Shown here in pieces: positions 1 through 11,686 of a stretch of DNA of 64,000 nucleotides. Position 1 is the stretch's first letter; each line of letters opens with the position of its first letter. The translations under genes and the position numbers were made by a program. The notes beneath the pieces are model-generated. The model was given only the letters and a program-made list of their open reading frames with translations. It was not told the DNA's origin and did no database searches. The DNA comes from Pseudorasbora parva (taxonomy: Eukaryota; Chordata; Actinopteri; Cypriniformes; Gobionidae), in assembly GCF_024679245.1 (NCBI RefSeq), contig NC_090184.1, positions 4,406,547-4,470,546 on the forward strand. The letters run 5' to 3'.

Positions 1-360
1 GGGTGTGTGTGTGAATGGTTGCTAGTGGCTTGTTTGTATGTGTGGGGGAGGGAGGGCTGCTAAAAGCAGAGAACTTGATTGACCATGTCTCACATGGACA
101 TGGGTAGAAATGTTACCACGGGCAATTTCTTCACATCGCTGTCACTTGCGCATAAACGTATTAGCCGGAAAACCACCATCCTCGGCACAGTCAACAAGAT
201 TTCCCGGGAAACCCCTCTTTCCGCTAGACATACAGATCGCAATGAATTCACCACTCCGGTATGTTGCAGGTCTTTTGTGGTTCTATGTTTGTGTTTCTAA
301 ATTTTAGAATCAACACCGCCAAGTGTTTCATTGTGTGTAAAAGTGCTATGAAAATAACAA

Positions 361-1190
361 TATCTTATTTATTAGGTGTTCCCTATATCGAGGGAACTTC
401 GCACTGCGTCGAAACGAAGAAATTGGGGATACTCCCTAAGCATGAACGCGTCTGAAGTATGAATGAAACTAGTCCAATCTTTATTGGTCCTACGTCATGA
501 CGTAGATGTGACGGCATACCCGGAAGCTATAAAGGGGAGCCCGGCGCATTGTAGCGTCAGTTATCGCTCTACAGCAATAACGCTCTGTGTGTGTGTTTGA
601 AGCACTGTCTGTCTATTTATTGTTGTCTGTCCCATATATCAAAAAGAAAAGAAAAGAGACCTAGAAACATATATATAAAATAAATATGTCGAACACTGAG
701 TTTAAGAGGTGCGTGCATCCGTGTCCCCGCTACATCTCGGGAGCGGACACGCACTCTATGTGTTCAGTGCCTGGGCATTCAGCATGCTCAGGTGGCTCTC
801 GAGGGAGCCGCCTGCAGTCATTGTGAGCTGCTGACGCTCAGGGTACTAAGGTCTCGGTTGGCGGTCTTTGACGAGGCCGGCCAACCACGCGAGCCCCGCC
901 CCTCTCGCAAGCTATCTGTCACCCGAATCGGCATCGTCCCTAAAAGCCCCGGTACTGCCCACCAAGCCATGCAGGGACACATCGGCGTTGGTGGGCAGGG
1001 CATATATGGCGGCGGGTCGGGCTGGTAGCTCTCTGCACACGTTGTCTATCTTGCAGGCGTACCAGGCCGACCTTCTCAAAGAGCTAGACGAGGGAGAAGG
1101 TCCCTCTCCTGAGGACATTTTAGAACTTAGGAAGGCTGCTGATCTGTCTCCCCGCGTCACCAAGGAGACGGCCCGTACCATCCGGCTTCA
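361..1190 (+). mobile_element. broken retroelement 5' part: LTR-like leader plus gag-like fragment
   Basis: A GTTCCCT/AGGGAAC inverted repeat (378-397), a perfect 14-bp palindrome (491-504) and a TATAAA box (528-533) precede an ATG at 686. The following text resembles a common teleost retroelement gag: KRCVHPCPRYISGADTH, then in other frames LEGAACSHCELLTLRVLRSR and QAYQADLLKELDEGEG. At least two frame changes break it (near 765 and between 860 and 1020). It ends abruptly near 1190 against a LINE fragment. DIRS-like or Gypsy-like origin is recalled, not proved. Confidence 0.55.
528..533 (+). promoter_or_regulatory. TATA box of retroelement leader
   Basis: TATAAA followed by a G-rich stretch, about 155 bp before the gag-like ATG at 686. 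The palindrome at 491-504 upstream contains a TGACG half-site twice. Placement fits an LTR-type promoter. Confidence 0.4.
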
Positions 1191-1740
1191 AGGCTTCTGG
1201 TGGGTGTGTAGACTCGTAGGAGTGAGTAAAAGTATACGGGTGCTGAGCTTGTGGAAGATCCAGCAAAAATCAGGGCTTTGAATTGGATCCAGACAGCGAG
1301 TGGTAGAAAATGCAGAGAGATGAAGAGAGGTGTGACATGAGCCATTTTGGGCTCATTGAATACAAGGCGTGCCGCAGCATTCTGGATCATTTGCAGCGGT
1401 TTGATTGCACAAGATGGAAGTCCAGCCAGAAGCGCATTGCAATAGTCAAGTCTAGAAATGACCAGGGCTTGGACAAGAAGCTGTGTTGCATGCTCCGTAA
1501 GGAACGGTCTGATTTTCCTGATGTTGTGCAATGCAAACCTGCATGACTGGGCTGAGATGTGGTCTTTGAAGGACAGCTGGTCATCAAAGATTACTCCAAG
1601 ATTTCTGACCGACTTTGAAGGGGTAATCAATAATGAACCTAGCTGGATGGTAAAATTATGTTGTATGAAATGGTTGGTTTCTTTATTGGTTTCTCTGGTT
1701 GGTTTCTTTATTTTATTTTGTACTATTTTTATCAATAAAT
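1190..1740 (-). mobile_element. LINE reverse-transcriptase C-terminal fragment
   Basis: On the minus strand a frame open from 1735 to 1157 encodes VRNLGVIFDDQLSFKDHI, ALVISRLDYCNALLAGLP and IQNAAARLVFN, the conserved post-catalytic part of fish non-LTR reverse transcriptases (CR1/L2/Jockey-like). The YADD core and endonuclease are absent. Residues before about 1190 run into the gag-like fragment and are not LINE-derived. Confidence 0.7.
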
Positions 1741-1969
1741 CTCAGCAACAAAGGAAAAAAAAACATGTGTGTTGATTTCTCCCTAAGATGGCTCCCTAAG
1801 ATTCAAGTTTCCTTGAAGTGGCTCAGCATGGCCCCACATTGTTTACATAACAAAAGCAACTGTTCACAGGTGATTAAGGATATTAGTCTAAAGCCTTACA
1901 GCCCATCGGCTGTCCTGCGGGTTTTATAGGTAGAAAAGCCAAATGGCTGCTCTCTGGGACTTCTTGTGT

Positions 1970-2262
1970 TAAGTGCCGTTCTTTGTTCTTTTCTCAGAGA
2001 AAAGCTTAACTCCAAGTCTTCCAGAGCCGCGGCCAAAGCCGATTCGAAAGACTGCCGTTCGCCAGCTTCTGTGTTTACTAGTAACATGCAATCGCAACTC
2101 TGCCATCATTATGTTAAGCCCCGCCCACTGACTCTATACATGATGTGATTGGCCCGACCAGAGTTTGGTTTTTCCAGCTCAGAAGTGTATTGAGAGTTGC
2201 TAGATGACACTCGCGGCAGATTAGATTTGCTGCCGCTAGGGTGCTTCTAGATTTCTAGGCTA
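1970..2262. repeat. partial hAT-like MITE (same family as 5952-6334)
   Basis: Shares GTGCCGTTCTTTGTT, the CGCCCACTGACTCTATACA segment and the terminal TAGATTTCTAGGCTA with the complete copy at 5952-6334. The left terminal repeat is missing. Confidence 0.6.
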
Positions 2263-2940
2263 CCGATCTTTGCCTCAATACAATCGAGTCTCGGATGTCT
2301 ATGGAGAATTCCTTGGACTTCATGGCTTGGTTTGTGCTCTGACATGTATGTAGCCACGTTTCCATTACAGATTTGTACAAAACTTTAGCAATATTTTCTA
2401 AATTTTGATAAAAAAACGATTGCGAAATGACTGTTTCCATTAGCGCAGTTATGCGACTAAAACTTATTATTTTCCTCTCGCGATAGGTCAGTCCAAAAAT
2501 TAAGGAACCTGTGTTGGTAGGTTTGTATATCCCATTCACCGCACTAGCCATTATTTTTATTGAAAGGAGACGTGTGTGTTATCCAAGCATTAATGGCAAG
2601 GAAAGCCCCTTATAGTTTACTTAAGCGGCACATATAAGGTGTTTGTGTGTGTTTCTCCCTCAGATCTGCTTTAAGGGTCTTCATGATAATGTGGCATTTC
2701 TGTGTTTAGAATCCAGTATTCCTGTAATTGTATTGTCGTTTATGAGTTTAATAAAGAACTCCGTCTCTTCTGTCCAAACAAACTGTCATATGTAAAGAAT
2801 GATCAACTTTTACACACGTCAGTTTATTGTGACGCATTGCCACATATAGAGAACAGCTAAATGTTTGAATTTGCACGATGGTAACTCAAAGGTTTTTTCG
2901 TTTTACCACTTCGTTATTTTGGCTTGAAATTCCGTTTGTT
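2263..2940. other. intronic sequence without identified feature
   Basis: AT-rich; no convincing exon or recognised repeat family. The 98-codon minus-strand frame at 2255-2551 has no recognised motif. Confidence 0.5.
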
Positions 2941-3260
2941 GGAAAATATGAACTGAATTTAAAAATGCTTTTGATATTAAAAACTTTGTGTTCAATAAAC
3001 AAAATACATTTTGTGCATGCAATATAATGCCTGCATGCAGTCCATAAATAAAATTAGACCGTTTATAGTTTATAATTATGTCTTGAACTTATCTGCATAG
3101 CTAAAGATTACGGAGTATTGTGAGTTGTTTCCGCTGTCTTAAAGGAAGAAAAAAAAAAAACGTCAGCATCTTCATTGGCCATGGGTTAAAGAAAATATAG
3201 CCTAACTATGAAACTAAATAGGCCTAAACATTAGCCTATAATTATATTGTTTTAATTCCA
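2940..3260. repeat. fragment related to the hAT element at 11912-13475
   Basis: GTTTATAATTATGTCT, a shared ACGGAGTATTG, and GGTTAAAGAAA then TAGCCTA recur in the same order inside 12360-12540. The fragment has no clear ends here. Confidence 0.55.
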
Positions 3261-3794
3261 TATAATGATTATGAAAAGGGAGCAGTATGAGTAAGTTTTT
3301 ATTAAAAATGTATTTCGTTTTGTATATATTGTATTTTAATTTTGATCGATGTTTCATCAAATAATTGCCTGTATATTAAATAAGAAGCAAGATCGTCTGG
3401 AATGGATTGACGTGCGTGGCCTGTTTCCTCGGCCAGTGAGTAAGGCTGAAACTAAAGCGTCTTACTGTTTAATACATTTCTTGAATGTATGTCTTAATAA
3501 CAGAAGGCCTATAAATTATATTATTTGTGGCTGCTCCGAGGTCCGTCATTACTAGGTTAAACTTCAACAATGTCCTTACTAGGAGAAAATATATGTTGTT
3601 TTAATGACATAAGATCTCCTTATTAAGAGGAAAGATGTTGTTAAAACACATAACATCTCATTATTACGACACAATTGAGTGGAAAAATAATATATAGGCC
3701 CTATGTGGCAGCAATGCGCCAGATGACCTGTAAATGCGAGAAGAAAAAAAACGTTTCCATTGCTGTTTTGTGAAAATTTCGATTTTTTTTTTTC

Positions 3795-3927
3795 CATCCA
3801 TCCATCCATCCATCCATCCATCCATCCATCCATCCATCCATCCATCCATCCATCCATCCATCCATCCATCCATCCATCCATCCATCCATCCATCCATCCA
3901 TCCATCCATCCATCCATCCATCCATCA
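3795..3927. repeat. (ATCC)n / (GATG)n microsatellite, about 33 units
   Basis: An uninterrupted tetranucleotide run, GATG-type on the minus strand. It lies immediately 3' of the minus-strand Rex3-like frame, where Rex3 elements are known to carry GATG-type tails. The long WMDG and SIHP frames here are artefacts. Confidence 0.95.
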
Positions 3928-5255
3928 TCTTCCGCTTATCCGGGGCCGGGTCGCGGGGGCAACAGTCTAAGCAGAGACGCCCAGACTTCCTTCTCTCTGG
4001 CCACTTTCTCCAGCTCCTCCGGGGGTACCCCGAGGCGTTCCCAGGCCAGCCTGGAGACATAATCACTCCAGCGTGTCCTGGGTCTTCCCCGGGGCCTCCT
4101 CCCAGTGGGACGTGCCCGGAACACCTCCCTGGGAAGGCGTCCTGGAGGCATCCGAAATAGATGCCCGAGCCACCTCAGCTGGCTCCTCTCGATGTGAAGG
4201 AGCAACGGCTCTACTCTGAGCTCCTCCCGAGTGACCGAGCTTCTCACCCTATCTCTAAGGGAGCGCCCAGCCACCCTGCGGAGAAAGCTCATTTCAGCCG
4301 CCTGTATCCGGGATCTTGTCCTTTCGGTCATGACCCACAGCTCATGACCATAGGTGAGAGTAGGAACGTAGATTGACCGGTAAATCGAGAGCTTCGCCTT
4401 ACGGCTCAGCTCCTTCTTCACCACGACAGACCGGTACAACGCCCGCATTACTGCAGATGCTGCACCGATCCGCCTGTCAATCTCCCGTTCCATCCTTCCA
4501 TCACTCGTGAACAAGACCCCAAGATACTTAAACTCCTCCACTTGAGGCAAGAACTCTCCGCCAACCTGAAGTGAGCAAGCTACCCTTTTCCGACTGAGAA
4601 CCTTGGCCTCGGACTTGGAGGTGCTGATTCTCATCCCAGCCGCTTCACACTCGGCTGCAAACCGTCCCAGTGCATGTTGAAGGTCCCGGTCTGAGGTTGC
4701 CAACACGACAACATCATCTGCAAAGAGCAGTGACGAAATCGCGTGGTCCCCAAACCGGACACTCTCCGGCCCTTGGCTGCGTCTAGAAATTCTGTCCATA
4801 AAAATTATGAACAGAACCGGTGACAAAGGGCAGCCCTGCCGGAGACCAACATGCACCGGGAACAAATTTGACCTACTGCCGGCAATGCGAACCAAGCTCC
4901 TGCTCTGGTCGTAAAGGGACCGTACTGCCCTTAGCAAGGGGCCCCGGACCCCATACTCCCAGAGCACCCCCCACAGGGTGCCACGAGGAACACGGTTCGA
5001 ATGCCTTCTCCAAATCCACAAAGCACATGTGGACTGGTTGGGCAAACTCCCATGAACCCTCCAGCACCCTGTGAAGGATATAGAGCTGGTCTAGCGTTCC
5101 ACGACCGGGACGAAAACCACACTGCTCCTCTTGAATCCGAGGTTCCACTATCGGCCGAATTCTCCTCTCCAGTACCCTGGCATAGACTTTCCCAGGGAGG
5201 CTGAGAAGTGTGATCCCCCTGTAGTTGGAACACACTCTCCGGTCCCCCTTCTTGA
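3795..5255 (-). mobile_element. 5'-truncated Rex3-like (RTE clade) non-LTR retrotransposon
   Basis: Minus-strand frames from 5235 down to 3936 encode GFRPGRGTLDQLY, VHVGLRQGCPLSPVLFIIF, LLFADDVVVLA (the catalytic Y/F-ADD motif as FADD), FKYLGVLFTSDG and RSIYVPTLTYGHELWVMTE, ending just before a GATG tail. The endonuclease half is missing: homology stops at about 5255. A one-base insertion near 5000, right after DLEKAF, breaks the frame. It is a dead, fairly young copy. Rex3 identity rests on motif recall and the GATG tail. Confidence 0.8.
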
Positions 5256-5951
5256 TTTTTTATTTTTTTTTAAATGTTTTTATTTCAATTTGCTCAATTT
5301 GAAGGGTAATTGAAACTTGGCTTGTGTCTGTGCACTGTGGGACCTTACATAGACTGGTGTGTGCTTTTCCAAATCATGTCCAATCAACTGAATTAACCAC
5401 AGGTGGACTCCAATCAAGCTGTAGGAACATCTGAAGGATGATCAGTGGAAACAGGAGTTAGTGCAGTTATAAATACATTTTGTGAAGAAGACTGTTACGT
5501 CTCTATGTAGTCTAGGGTTAAATGGACTATGTTGGTGTGATGTGTGGAGGCAGCAAGGTTCAGTTCCCAACCCCTGAGCTTCTTAACAAGAAATAGACCT
5601 CAAAACAACTTATGTGGAAAAAAGAACAAGGACTTTTATTTCCAGACAGGGGAGGATCGAGGAGGCAAGGCCAAAACAACAAACATAAAACCTCGAACTA
5701 GTCAGGAGAAAACTAACTAAACTTCAAAAGTAAAGAAAACAAAGTACAACAGAAGTACACTGACTCCTTAACTAACTTAAACAGGAGAAAACCGAATATA
5801 AAGAAAATGGCACCCACCTACGCCACTAATCCCTTCCCCAAATGATTAACAATACAAACGTGATAAATAAAAGACCATAAGAACAGTAATTACTAACAGA
5901 TGATGACTTACAAAAGAGAGGAGTTTAGTTTTCGTAGGTGCCAGTTACCAC

Positions 5952-6334
5952 TAGCCTGACAAGCCAGACCCACATCAAGATGTTTGGTCTGGAAACTCAC
6001 CATTGACAGCTCAATCCGAGGGGCGGATAAACGGTTGTCTTTCAAACTCCCTCTGCACGCGATAGGATAGCGCTACAACCAACCAGAGCAACGAAGGTGA
6101 AGCAGAGCTCGTTGATAGATTAAACATTCGCTGTATCCGGTCGGCTAAACTCCGAACACATCTTCCCTTTTTAAGAATGACTTCAGTGCCGTTCTTTGTT
6201 CGCACGCAAACGCAACTCGGCTGTCGTCATTATGGTTCCGCCCACCGACTCTATACACGATGTGATTGGCCCGTCCAGATTTTGCGGGCAGATTAAATTT
6301 GCTGCCGCTAGGGTGCATCTAGATTTCTAGGCTA
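5952..6334. mobile_element. hAT-like MITE, 383 bp
   Basis: Starts TAGCCTGA, ends TTCTAGGCTA (TIR core TAGCCT). Flanked by the 9-bp direct repeat AGTTACCAC (5943-5951 and 6335-6343), consistent with a hAT 8-bp duplication plus one matching base. Non-coding. Confidence 0.75.
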
Positions 6335-6462
6335 AGTTACCACAATAACTTTAAAACAATAAGAACTCAAGCAACAATGATTCTCCTTTAAAGTAAACAA
6401 AGAGAAAGAAAGATGCTAATAAAGCTGGTAGAGTTTAAGAAGCGAATCCTCACAGAACAGCC

Positions 6463-6464
<2 letters not shown>

Positions 6465-6552
<88 letters not shown>
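6465..6552. repeat. (CA)n microsatellite, about 44 units
   Basis: Uninterrupted AC dinucleotide run within the putative solo LTR. The minus-strand frame of repeated CV is an artefact. Confidence 0.95.
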
Positions 6553-6556
<4 letters not shown>

Positions 6557-7014
6557 TCACAAACACACTGTGTGCAAAATTAAAGTGGGGGAAAGCAAAA
6601 ATACGTCCTTGGACGTAACAAAGACACACTTCTTTCACATTGTCATTATGGGGTATTGTTTGTGAGCTGATTGAGACATACCCGCACAGACAGGACATTC
6701 ACAGACAGCCCATTCTCTTCTGTCTTGTCACATTTGAATGGTTTAAAAGCATTTGCATGAATAAATAAACGCAAGATAGTAAAACGGATGCTGTGTTAAT
6801 TGCGTTAAATACTTTAAACAAGTTAAACTGGAAAAAAAAAGAGTGTAGAATCGATGTCCTGGTCAAAATAATTATAAATAAAAATAATAGGATAATTTAA
6901 CTCAAATTTAAAATGTATATAAAATTATATTTTTTGTAATAATAATCGAAGAATTGTATTTCCCAATTCAAAAAAGTACTGAGAGAATATTGGAGTACTT
7001 TTATTTTGCTGTAG

Positions 7015-7136
7015 GGAACACGGTTGTGACGGCAGCAGTGGTGGAGGGCCAGAAAACAGGCAAACTAAAGAACACTCTGAAACTCGACTTCAAGTTTGAC
7101 TCCATGACACTGGTCCTCTACAGCCCGAACAACGAG
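7015..7136 (+). CDS. vps13a: vps13a exon e1 (first in window)
   Basis: Acceptor TGTAG before 7015, donor GAG|GTGACA. It begins at codon position 2 and ends in phase 0. Translation includes NTVVTAAVVEGQ and LDFKFDSMTLVLY, beta strands of the lipid-transfer bridge. The upstream partner exon is not in the window, so the preceding intron exceeds 7 kb. Confidence 0.85.
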
Positions 7137-7253
7137 GTGACAAAATACACTCAGGTCACAGTAGACCAACATGTTCATGTAATGTTTACATAGTTTACTA
7201 AGTTTAAATATTTTGCATTCTGGTTCAGTTTTTTGTAATCTGTTTGTGTATAG

Positions 7254-7423
7254 GTCCAGTTATCCGACTCTCGTGATGAGAGTTTGAAGTTGGCAGAGTT
7301 CACGTTGGGCACGATCTCCACCGCTGTGCTCATGTTCTCTGACAGCTCCATGAAAGCCTCCCTCAAACTCACAAACTGCCTCCTGGATGACAAGAGACAG
7401 AGGGTGAAAATGATCACATCCAG
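7254..7423 (+). CDS. vps13a: vps13a exon e2
   Basis: Acceptor TATAG, donor CCAG|GTAGAT; phase 0 in, 2 out. Encodes SLKLAEFTLGTISTAV, MFSDSSMKASLKL and CLLDD, typical of the last RBG repeats of VPS13A/C. Only 117 bp separates it from e1. Confidence 0.92.
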
Positions 7424-8074
7424 GTAGATCACACACACTCAAGATGCTCCAGTTGTGTTAAATGTTGTTTTATATGTACAAATGTAATGTCCTTCTGCCT
7501 CATGCAATTGACATAGTCGTTGCTCATTTTCTGTGATATAGCTACAAATAATTGATGAAATCAGGAACAATCGAATAATTTATTGTTCTTAGTTTTTTGT
7601 CACTAATAATTTGTTTAATCTTAAATCACTAATGTTGTAGCATTTATATATTTATTTATTTTTTGCACTAAATATATGCTTACATATCCAATTAATCGAT
7701 TGATATAAAATCAATAGATATTTCTTTGCTCGGAGCATGGAGAACCTTTTATGCAAATCGTTCATTTTGAAACATTTCTATTTTAAAACTTTTTTTGCAC
7801 AAATTGTATGTATCCAATTAATCGAAGAAATAATCAATAGATTATTAAATTCTCTACATTTTCTTTGTTCTGTGCATGAAGAACCTCTTTATCTGAAATA
7901 ACTGATGCTGTAACATAATTTTTTTACCTTTTTTTGCACAAAATGTATGCTTACATATCAAGTTAATTGAAGAAAGAGTCAATAGATTAATACATTCTGA
8001 AAAGTTGCTAGTTGCAGCCTTTTGGTAAATCAAGTGTGTCACTTAATGTCTTCCCTAATTTCCTGCTGCTCTAG
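7424..8074. other. intron e2-e3, AT-rich degenerate repeats
   Basis: Three imperfect copies of a motif (a C/A-rich run, then ATATCNAnTTAAT and AATCAATAGAT) recur at about 7690, 7815 and 7960, spaced 125-145 bp apart. No gene. Confidence 0.5.
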
Positions 8075-8301
8075 GATGATGGCGATGCGTCAGGGTAGGG
8101 AAGGCAATGTGATGGTAGACGTGAGTTACCGACAAGGCCGGGAATATACCGTCCTGGACACCCTGGTTCAGGACCTCTATCTCTGTGCCAGCGTTGAGTT
8201 CCTGCTCACAGTAGCTGATGTCTTTCTCAAAGCTATGGCTGACGGCTTCTCTGGTCCTCCTAAGAGCAACAAACAACCCACCAGTTCCTCTAAAGACCCA
8301 G
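8075..8301 (+). CDS. vps13a: vps13a exon e3
   Basis: Acceptor CTCTAG, donor CCAG|GTTCTT; phase 2 in, 1 out. Encodes LYLCASVEFLLTVADVFLKA, a strongly conserved VPS13A segment, then a Ser/Lys-rich loop (KSNKQPTSSSKDP). A long foldback repeat begins only about 33 bp after the donor. Confidence 0.94.
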
Positions 8302-8334
8302 GTTCTTCATCAAAATATTAATTGCTTAACATCT

Positions 8335-9094
8335 GGTACCATTTTTGGGACTTTCACCTGTATTTGACCAACACAAATTGAAAAGCTTCCCATACACACA
8401 TACAGTGGTCTAAGTTCAAAATGTTGGTGTCATTTTAGAGGAAACCATTTGAAGTTACTTCAATTAAATTTTGATTTTGACCTTCATGACAACTGTGAGG
8501 GGGGTGAATTTTTTTTATAACTCATTCGTTTACGTTATATAAAGCCTTAAAGTTCTGCATAATTATGGGCGTGGTTACAGGTGGATAGCCATTTATCCGC
8601 CGACTTTAGTCATTGCGTCACCTAAGCTTCGCCCACATCCCGCCTTTTTCCCATTTTCTGTTATCCGGGAGTGACAAGCGATGACTCGCTCGCAAGATGG
8701 CAACGCCCAGCTCGTCTCTACTTTAAGCTTCAGAACGCCTTATCGGAATCCTATGGGGGACATCACGGACACTACGTCCATATTTTTTTTTAACAGTCTA
8801 TGTCTAGGACCCAGCAGACAGTTTGGGCTGTTTCCACTAAATTCCAGAAAATAGTGGAAAAAAGAAGTTTGTCTGTGTCATGTTGTATGCAAGATTTACT
8901 CAAATGGATCTGTTTTTGGGGGTTATTACAGCTCAGAAATCCTATACTTACATGTTTATCACATTTAGCAGTGTTTTATGTAACTTCAAAGGGTTTCCTG
9001 TAAAATGACACCAAAATTTTGAACTTAGACCACTGTATGTGTGTATGGGAGGCTTTTTAATTTGGGTAGGCCAAATCCAAGCGGAAATGGTACC
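8335..9094. repeat. foldback element with about 130-bp inverted arms
   Basis: The left arm (about 8335-8463: GGTACCATTT, CCCATACACACATACAGTGG, TTGGTGTCATTTTA) is mirrored at about 8970-9094. The loop contains another repeat (8470-8806). It begins about 33 bp after the e3 donor. Non-coding. Confidence 0.8.
8470..8806. repeat. repeat 'S' partial copy
   Basis: Matches most of the repeat at 16736-18470 and 30140-30635: CATGACAACTGTGAGGGGG, GGGCGTGGTTACAGGTGGAT, TTCTGTTATCCGGGAGTGAC, ending ACAGTCTATG. The left end is missing. Confidence 0.75.
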
Positions 9095-9352
9095 AGAGTA
9101 ATTCAGTGTAAATACATTACTTTTTGTCTAAAACAAATGCCAAAGTGATGCATATTTCCAGAAAGTAGAGACTAAGCTTTCCAATGGTACCACATCATAG
9201 CTCCTCCACAGACATTTATAATGGAAAGTATATACATGACGATGCCATTCCCGACCCTGTACAGGGTCCGTGGAGTTTAAGTGTTAACAAAAACTATAAT
9301 AGTATATCAATGATACTAACACTGGCTATTTGACTTGTCTTTCTCTTGCTAG

Positions 9353-9684
9353 CGGTTCCTGCTCCACCAGTGGTTTCCAAAACCGAGATGAACGTTGTGG
9401 TGAGGAATCCGGAGATCGTTTTTGTGGCCGACCTCACGCGTGCTGACGCTCCGGCTCTGGTCATGACGACGCAGTGTGAGCTGGTGATGAAGAGCGAGCC
9501 CAGCGGTCAGTCAATGACGGCGGCCATTTCAGATCTGAAGGTGGTGGCGTGTCCGTTTGTGCGAGAGAAGCGTGAGCACAATGTGACGACGGTGCTCCAA
9601 CCATGTCAGGTGTTCTTCCAGAGCAGCCAATCGCCTTCTCAGCCTCAGTCCATCGAGCTGTCCATTAGCTCCCTCACACTCAAG
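9353..9684 (+). CDS. vps13a: vps13a exon e4
   Basis: Acceptor TTGCTAG, donor CAAG|GTGATT; phase 1 in, 0 out. Encodes NPEIVFVADLTRADAPALV, VACPFVREKRE and TTVLQPCQVFF, near-diagnostic VPS13A strings within the bridge region. Confidence 0.96.
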
Positions 9685-10718
9685 GTGATTCAGCTTTAAA
9701 TGGTGATCAACTGCTGTTTAGAAATCATTCATATCTTAAAGCTACAGTTGAAAAACTGTTTAATTCTAATGAGACCATTTTATCAAATTTAAGGTAAAAA
9801 AAATCTTAAATATCTTGAATGGTATAATTAAAGTCTTTATTATCATTTTACGACAGAAAAGCAGTAACCACAATACTGCACATTAATGCCAAAATATCAA
9901 CTTTTGATGAACTATGATAATAAATGTTTAGTTAAGTTTAGTAAATTTAGGAGCACTTAAAGAACTTCAGGGGCACAATGAGAATTTATCAAATTATAGT
10001 TTATCCTTATGACATTTGCAAGCTAAATTATTTTATTATTTTGAATACAAACACAAGATTTTTAAACATTTCTGCTTCAAACTGTATATATTTAATAATT
10101 AAGGAATTATGTGTATTCTAAACATTTTATTAAATTCCATATACATTTATTTTATAAATAAAATACCAATAATAACCAGAAAAAAACATGTTATGCATAA
10201 CATATGCCCAAAATACAATGGGACTCGAAATGTATCTATTACTTCCGACTGCTCGTTCAAATATATGAGGGAGATTAAAATATCCACTCTTACAGCCATC
10301 TAAATCATATGACAATACAAACACCATAAAGTAAACATTGTCATAATTCATCAACAGTGAATCATAAGCAATCGTTTGGCATGTGAGGTGTTCTTTGATT
10401 GCGAAATGCTCTGAAAAACACACAACAGTGCCACATAATCACATTAAGCCATTTCACAATCGCTGTTTTCCGGGCTCAAATTTAAGACCTTTTAAAATGA
10501 TTTTTGTTACACCATTTAAAATATGACTTTTTTTTTATGACCTTAAATTCAGAAAAGAAAATGTATTTAATCATATTCAATGATTTTACAGTTCGCACAC
10601 ATCTATTTTTCATCGTATATGTGAGTGATATGCTCACACTGTCGGGCCCTGTAAAAGAATCTGAGATGCATGATTTATTTTGAGATTTTATGAGTTTGTA
10701 CTGAATGGACATGCTGTA
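9685..10718. other. AT-rich intron sequence (e4-e5), nothing identified
   Basis: No exon, RNA or recognised repeat seen before the TTAA element that starts at 10719. Confidence 0.5.
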
Positions 10719-11686
10719 TTAAAGGGTTACTTCAGTGATTTAGCATTAAAGGCCCACTGAAGTGCTTTGAAACGCGCCGCATTCACTGGCGTAGGAACCG
10801 GGGGGGACGGGGGGGACGTGTCCCCCTCAATATTGGAAAATGCTGCATGTGTCCCACCCACAAATTAGCCTATACGCAGGGACAAAAACTGTAACATTTG
10901 GAACTTTTATTTTGAAAGCGCAACAAAGAAGATATTCGGTTTTGCCAGTCAAACCCAGAGTGATTTCATGCTATGTTTGAATAATCACCATTCGCAAATC
11001 ACCAGCTTCATAACGCACGCGCGTTGCTACGGTTACGCGCCTGGCCCGAAGTTAACTTCTAGTGTTTGTTTATCGGTCTGGCTGTAGATAGTATGGAGCA
11101 CTACTCAGTAGAAAAACACATTTTTGACATACTATTTTTGGATAACATGATATATTAACAATCAAGCAGAGAGCACATGACAGGGCAACAACAAAAAAAG
11201 AGTGTGCGACTGACCAAGCCTTGAATGCTTCATAAATATCCAGTCTGGCTGCATATGACATTGGCGTCTACTGTAATAGCTGTATGTCTAATGTGATTTA
11301 CTTGTTATTTATTTGCTTGTAATCAGAAATAATCTACTGTAGAGGTAACTTATTGTGGCTGCGTTTACACTTGGCATTATGCGATCACCGTGATGCGATC
11401 AAGCAGATCACTTTACATTTGTTCACGTCAAGTGGAAGCCATCTGGAGTAACTGATCGGATTTTTGTTTACCGCAAAAATTAATGGCAGTGCATAGAGCA
11501 CAGGATTTTTGTGATGCAGTAGCATTCATATACAATCAATCTCAAATAGGGCACTTAATCTACAAGTTTAAGTTTCCCAACTTCAATCTTATATGAAACA
11601 AAGAAACGTGTTATTCCAATGCATTGTACAATTGAAAGGCGAGTACGCACGCATTTGGCTACTGTACAGAAATCGGCTTTACAAAG

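Larger units (their letters stand above)
5493..6620. mobile_element. probable solo LTR, 1128 bp, with 5-bp target duplication
   Basis: It begins TGTTACGTC and ends GACGTAACA (the TG...CA rule, with a short inverted repeat) and is flanked by AAGAC on both sides (5488-5492 and 6621-6625). No coding domains are present. It carries a hAT MITE (5952-6334) and a CA microsatellite. Confidence 0.65.
5285..6690. mobile_element. Tc1-like element fragments split by a later LTR insertion
   Basis: 5310-5480 (TGTGCACTGTGGGACC, AATCATGTCCAATCAACTGA, AGGTGGACTCCAATCAAGCT) and 6636-6665 (TTGTCATTATGGGGTATTGT) are two parts of a widespread teleost Tc1-like sequence. They are separated by the LTR-like insert at 5493-6620. 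No transposase remains. Confidence 0.5.

Noticed and set aside
3664..4066. Long frames of repeated MDGW or SIHP residues
   Set aside because: Translations of the GATG/ATCC microsatellite in several frames; no protein.
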